NCBI GenBank assembly: GCA_002363635.1
Contig: DEWM01000081.1
Coordinates: forward strand, 1 to 5,772
Length of the DNA: 5,772 nt
Reading direction: 5' to 3'
DNA from: Caryophanales bacterium UBA3210
GTDB taxonomy: Bacteria; Bacillota_I; Bacilli_A; RFN20; CAG-449
Positions 5,655 through 5,772 of the stretch are shown here, piece by piece. Under the pieces are notes generated by a model. It was not told where the DNA came from and did no database searches. It saw nothing but the letters and a program-made list of their open reading frames with translations. The translations under genes were made by a program, and so were the position numbers. Positions within the stretch are counted from its first letter, which is position 1; each line of letters opens with the position of its first letter.

Positions 5655-5681
5655 AAAGTTGATAAATACGGGGGATTAAAT

Positions 5682-5765
5682 ATGTGGACAAGAAATAATA
5701 ATATAATTTTGTCGTTGCTTTTTGGGTGCTTAGCATCTTTTACTGGTGGAAATGATTATGAATAA
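5682..5765 (+). CDS. 27-residue small ORF, possible leader or small membrane peptide
   Basis: ATG at 5682 has a strong ribosome binding site, GGGGGA, six bases upstream, and stands behind a promoter with a perfect -35. It encodes 27 residues beginning MWTRNNNIILSLLFGC and ending GGNDYE before TAA. A polar start with one Arg is followed by a hydrophobic run (residues about 8-19). That run could be a short membrane segment, or a poor lipoprotein box (LFGC) at Cys16, but only 11 residues follow the cysteine. The stop overlaps the ATG of the next frame (ATGAATAA), so the ORF may control its translation. I do not recognise it. The initiation signals are convincing; whether the peptide itself has a function is open. 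A frameshifted longer gene is the main alternative. Confidence 0.5.
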   Translation: MWTRNNNIILSLLFGCLASFTGGNDYE

Positions 5766-5772
5766 AAAAACG
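5758..5772 (+). CDS. First codons of a further gene (runs off the window)
   Basis: ATG at 5758 overlaps the end of the 27-codon ORF by eight bases and opens a frame reading MNKKT to the end of the window. GGTGGA lies seven bases upstream as a possible ribosome binding site. The lysine-rich beginning would suit a signal peptide or membrane protein, but five codons allow no family call. Confidence 0.35.

Noticed and set aside
1..5772. CRISPR array, insertion sequence, prophage or defence system
   Set aside because: No spaced direct repeats, transposase, integrase or defence-type protein is present in any frame; the genes are housekeeping types with uniform composition.

Overview
The window is AT-rich and uses the standard bacterial code (tryptophan is TGG in the visible proteins). 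It has strong AGGAGG-type ribosome binding sites, almost exclusively AGA for arginine in the long peptidase gene, and a CCA tail encoded in every tRNA gene. This points to a low-GC member of the Bacillota/Mycoplasmatota line (a Bacilli, Erysipelotrichia or Acholeplasma-like lineage). The yugI-pgi pairing fits that, since I recall both genes lying close together in Bacillus. No genus can be assigned from the sequence alone.

Layout. Positions 1-3140 are read leftward and 3340 to the end rightward, from a divergent intergenic region at 3141-3339. Leftward, in order of transcription: an S1-domain RNA-binding protein (yugI-like) tightly coupled to glucose-6-phosphate isomerase (pgi); a promoter-rich gap; five tRNA genes (Val-Tyr-Gln-Lys-Leu) closed by a strong intrinsic terminator; a NifU-type iron-sulfur scaffold protein with its own promoter, a 22-bp perfect palindrome over that promoter, and its own terminator; and the start of an unrecognised membrane protein that leaves the window at base 1. 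Rightward: a small single-pass membrane protein with a LemA-like C-terminal part; an M3 zinc oligoendopeptidase; a strong terminator; then a promoter with a perfect -35, a 27-codon small ORF, and the first codons of a further gene.

Function. Most of the window is housekeeping: glycolysis, translation, iron-sulfur cluster delivery and peptide breakdown. I see no transposase, CRISPR array, phage gene or defence system, and no convincing new multi-gene system. The points most worth a second look are the internally duplicated NifU protein whose second copy has lost the CxxC pair, the long palindrome at its promoter, the set of inverted repeats around the tRNA promoter, and the coupled small ORF at the right edge. 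In four genes the longest reading frame starts upstream of, or inside, the ribosome binding site. Start codons were therefore moved to the ATG with correct spacing.
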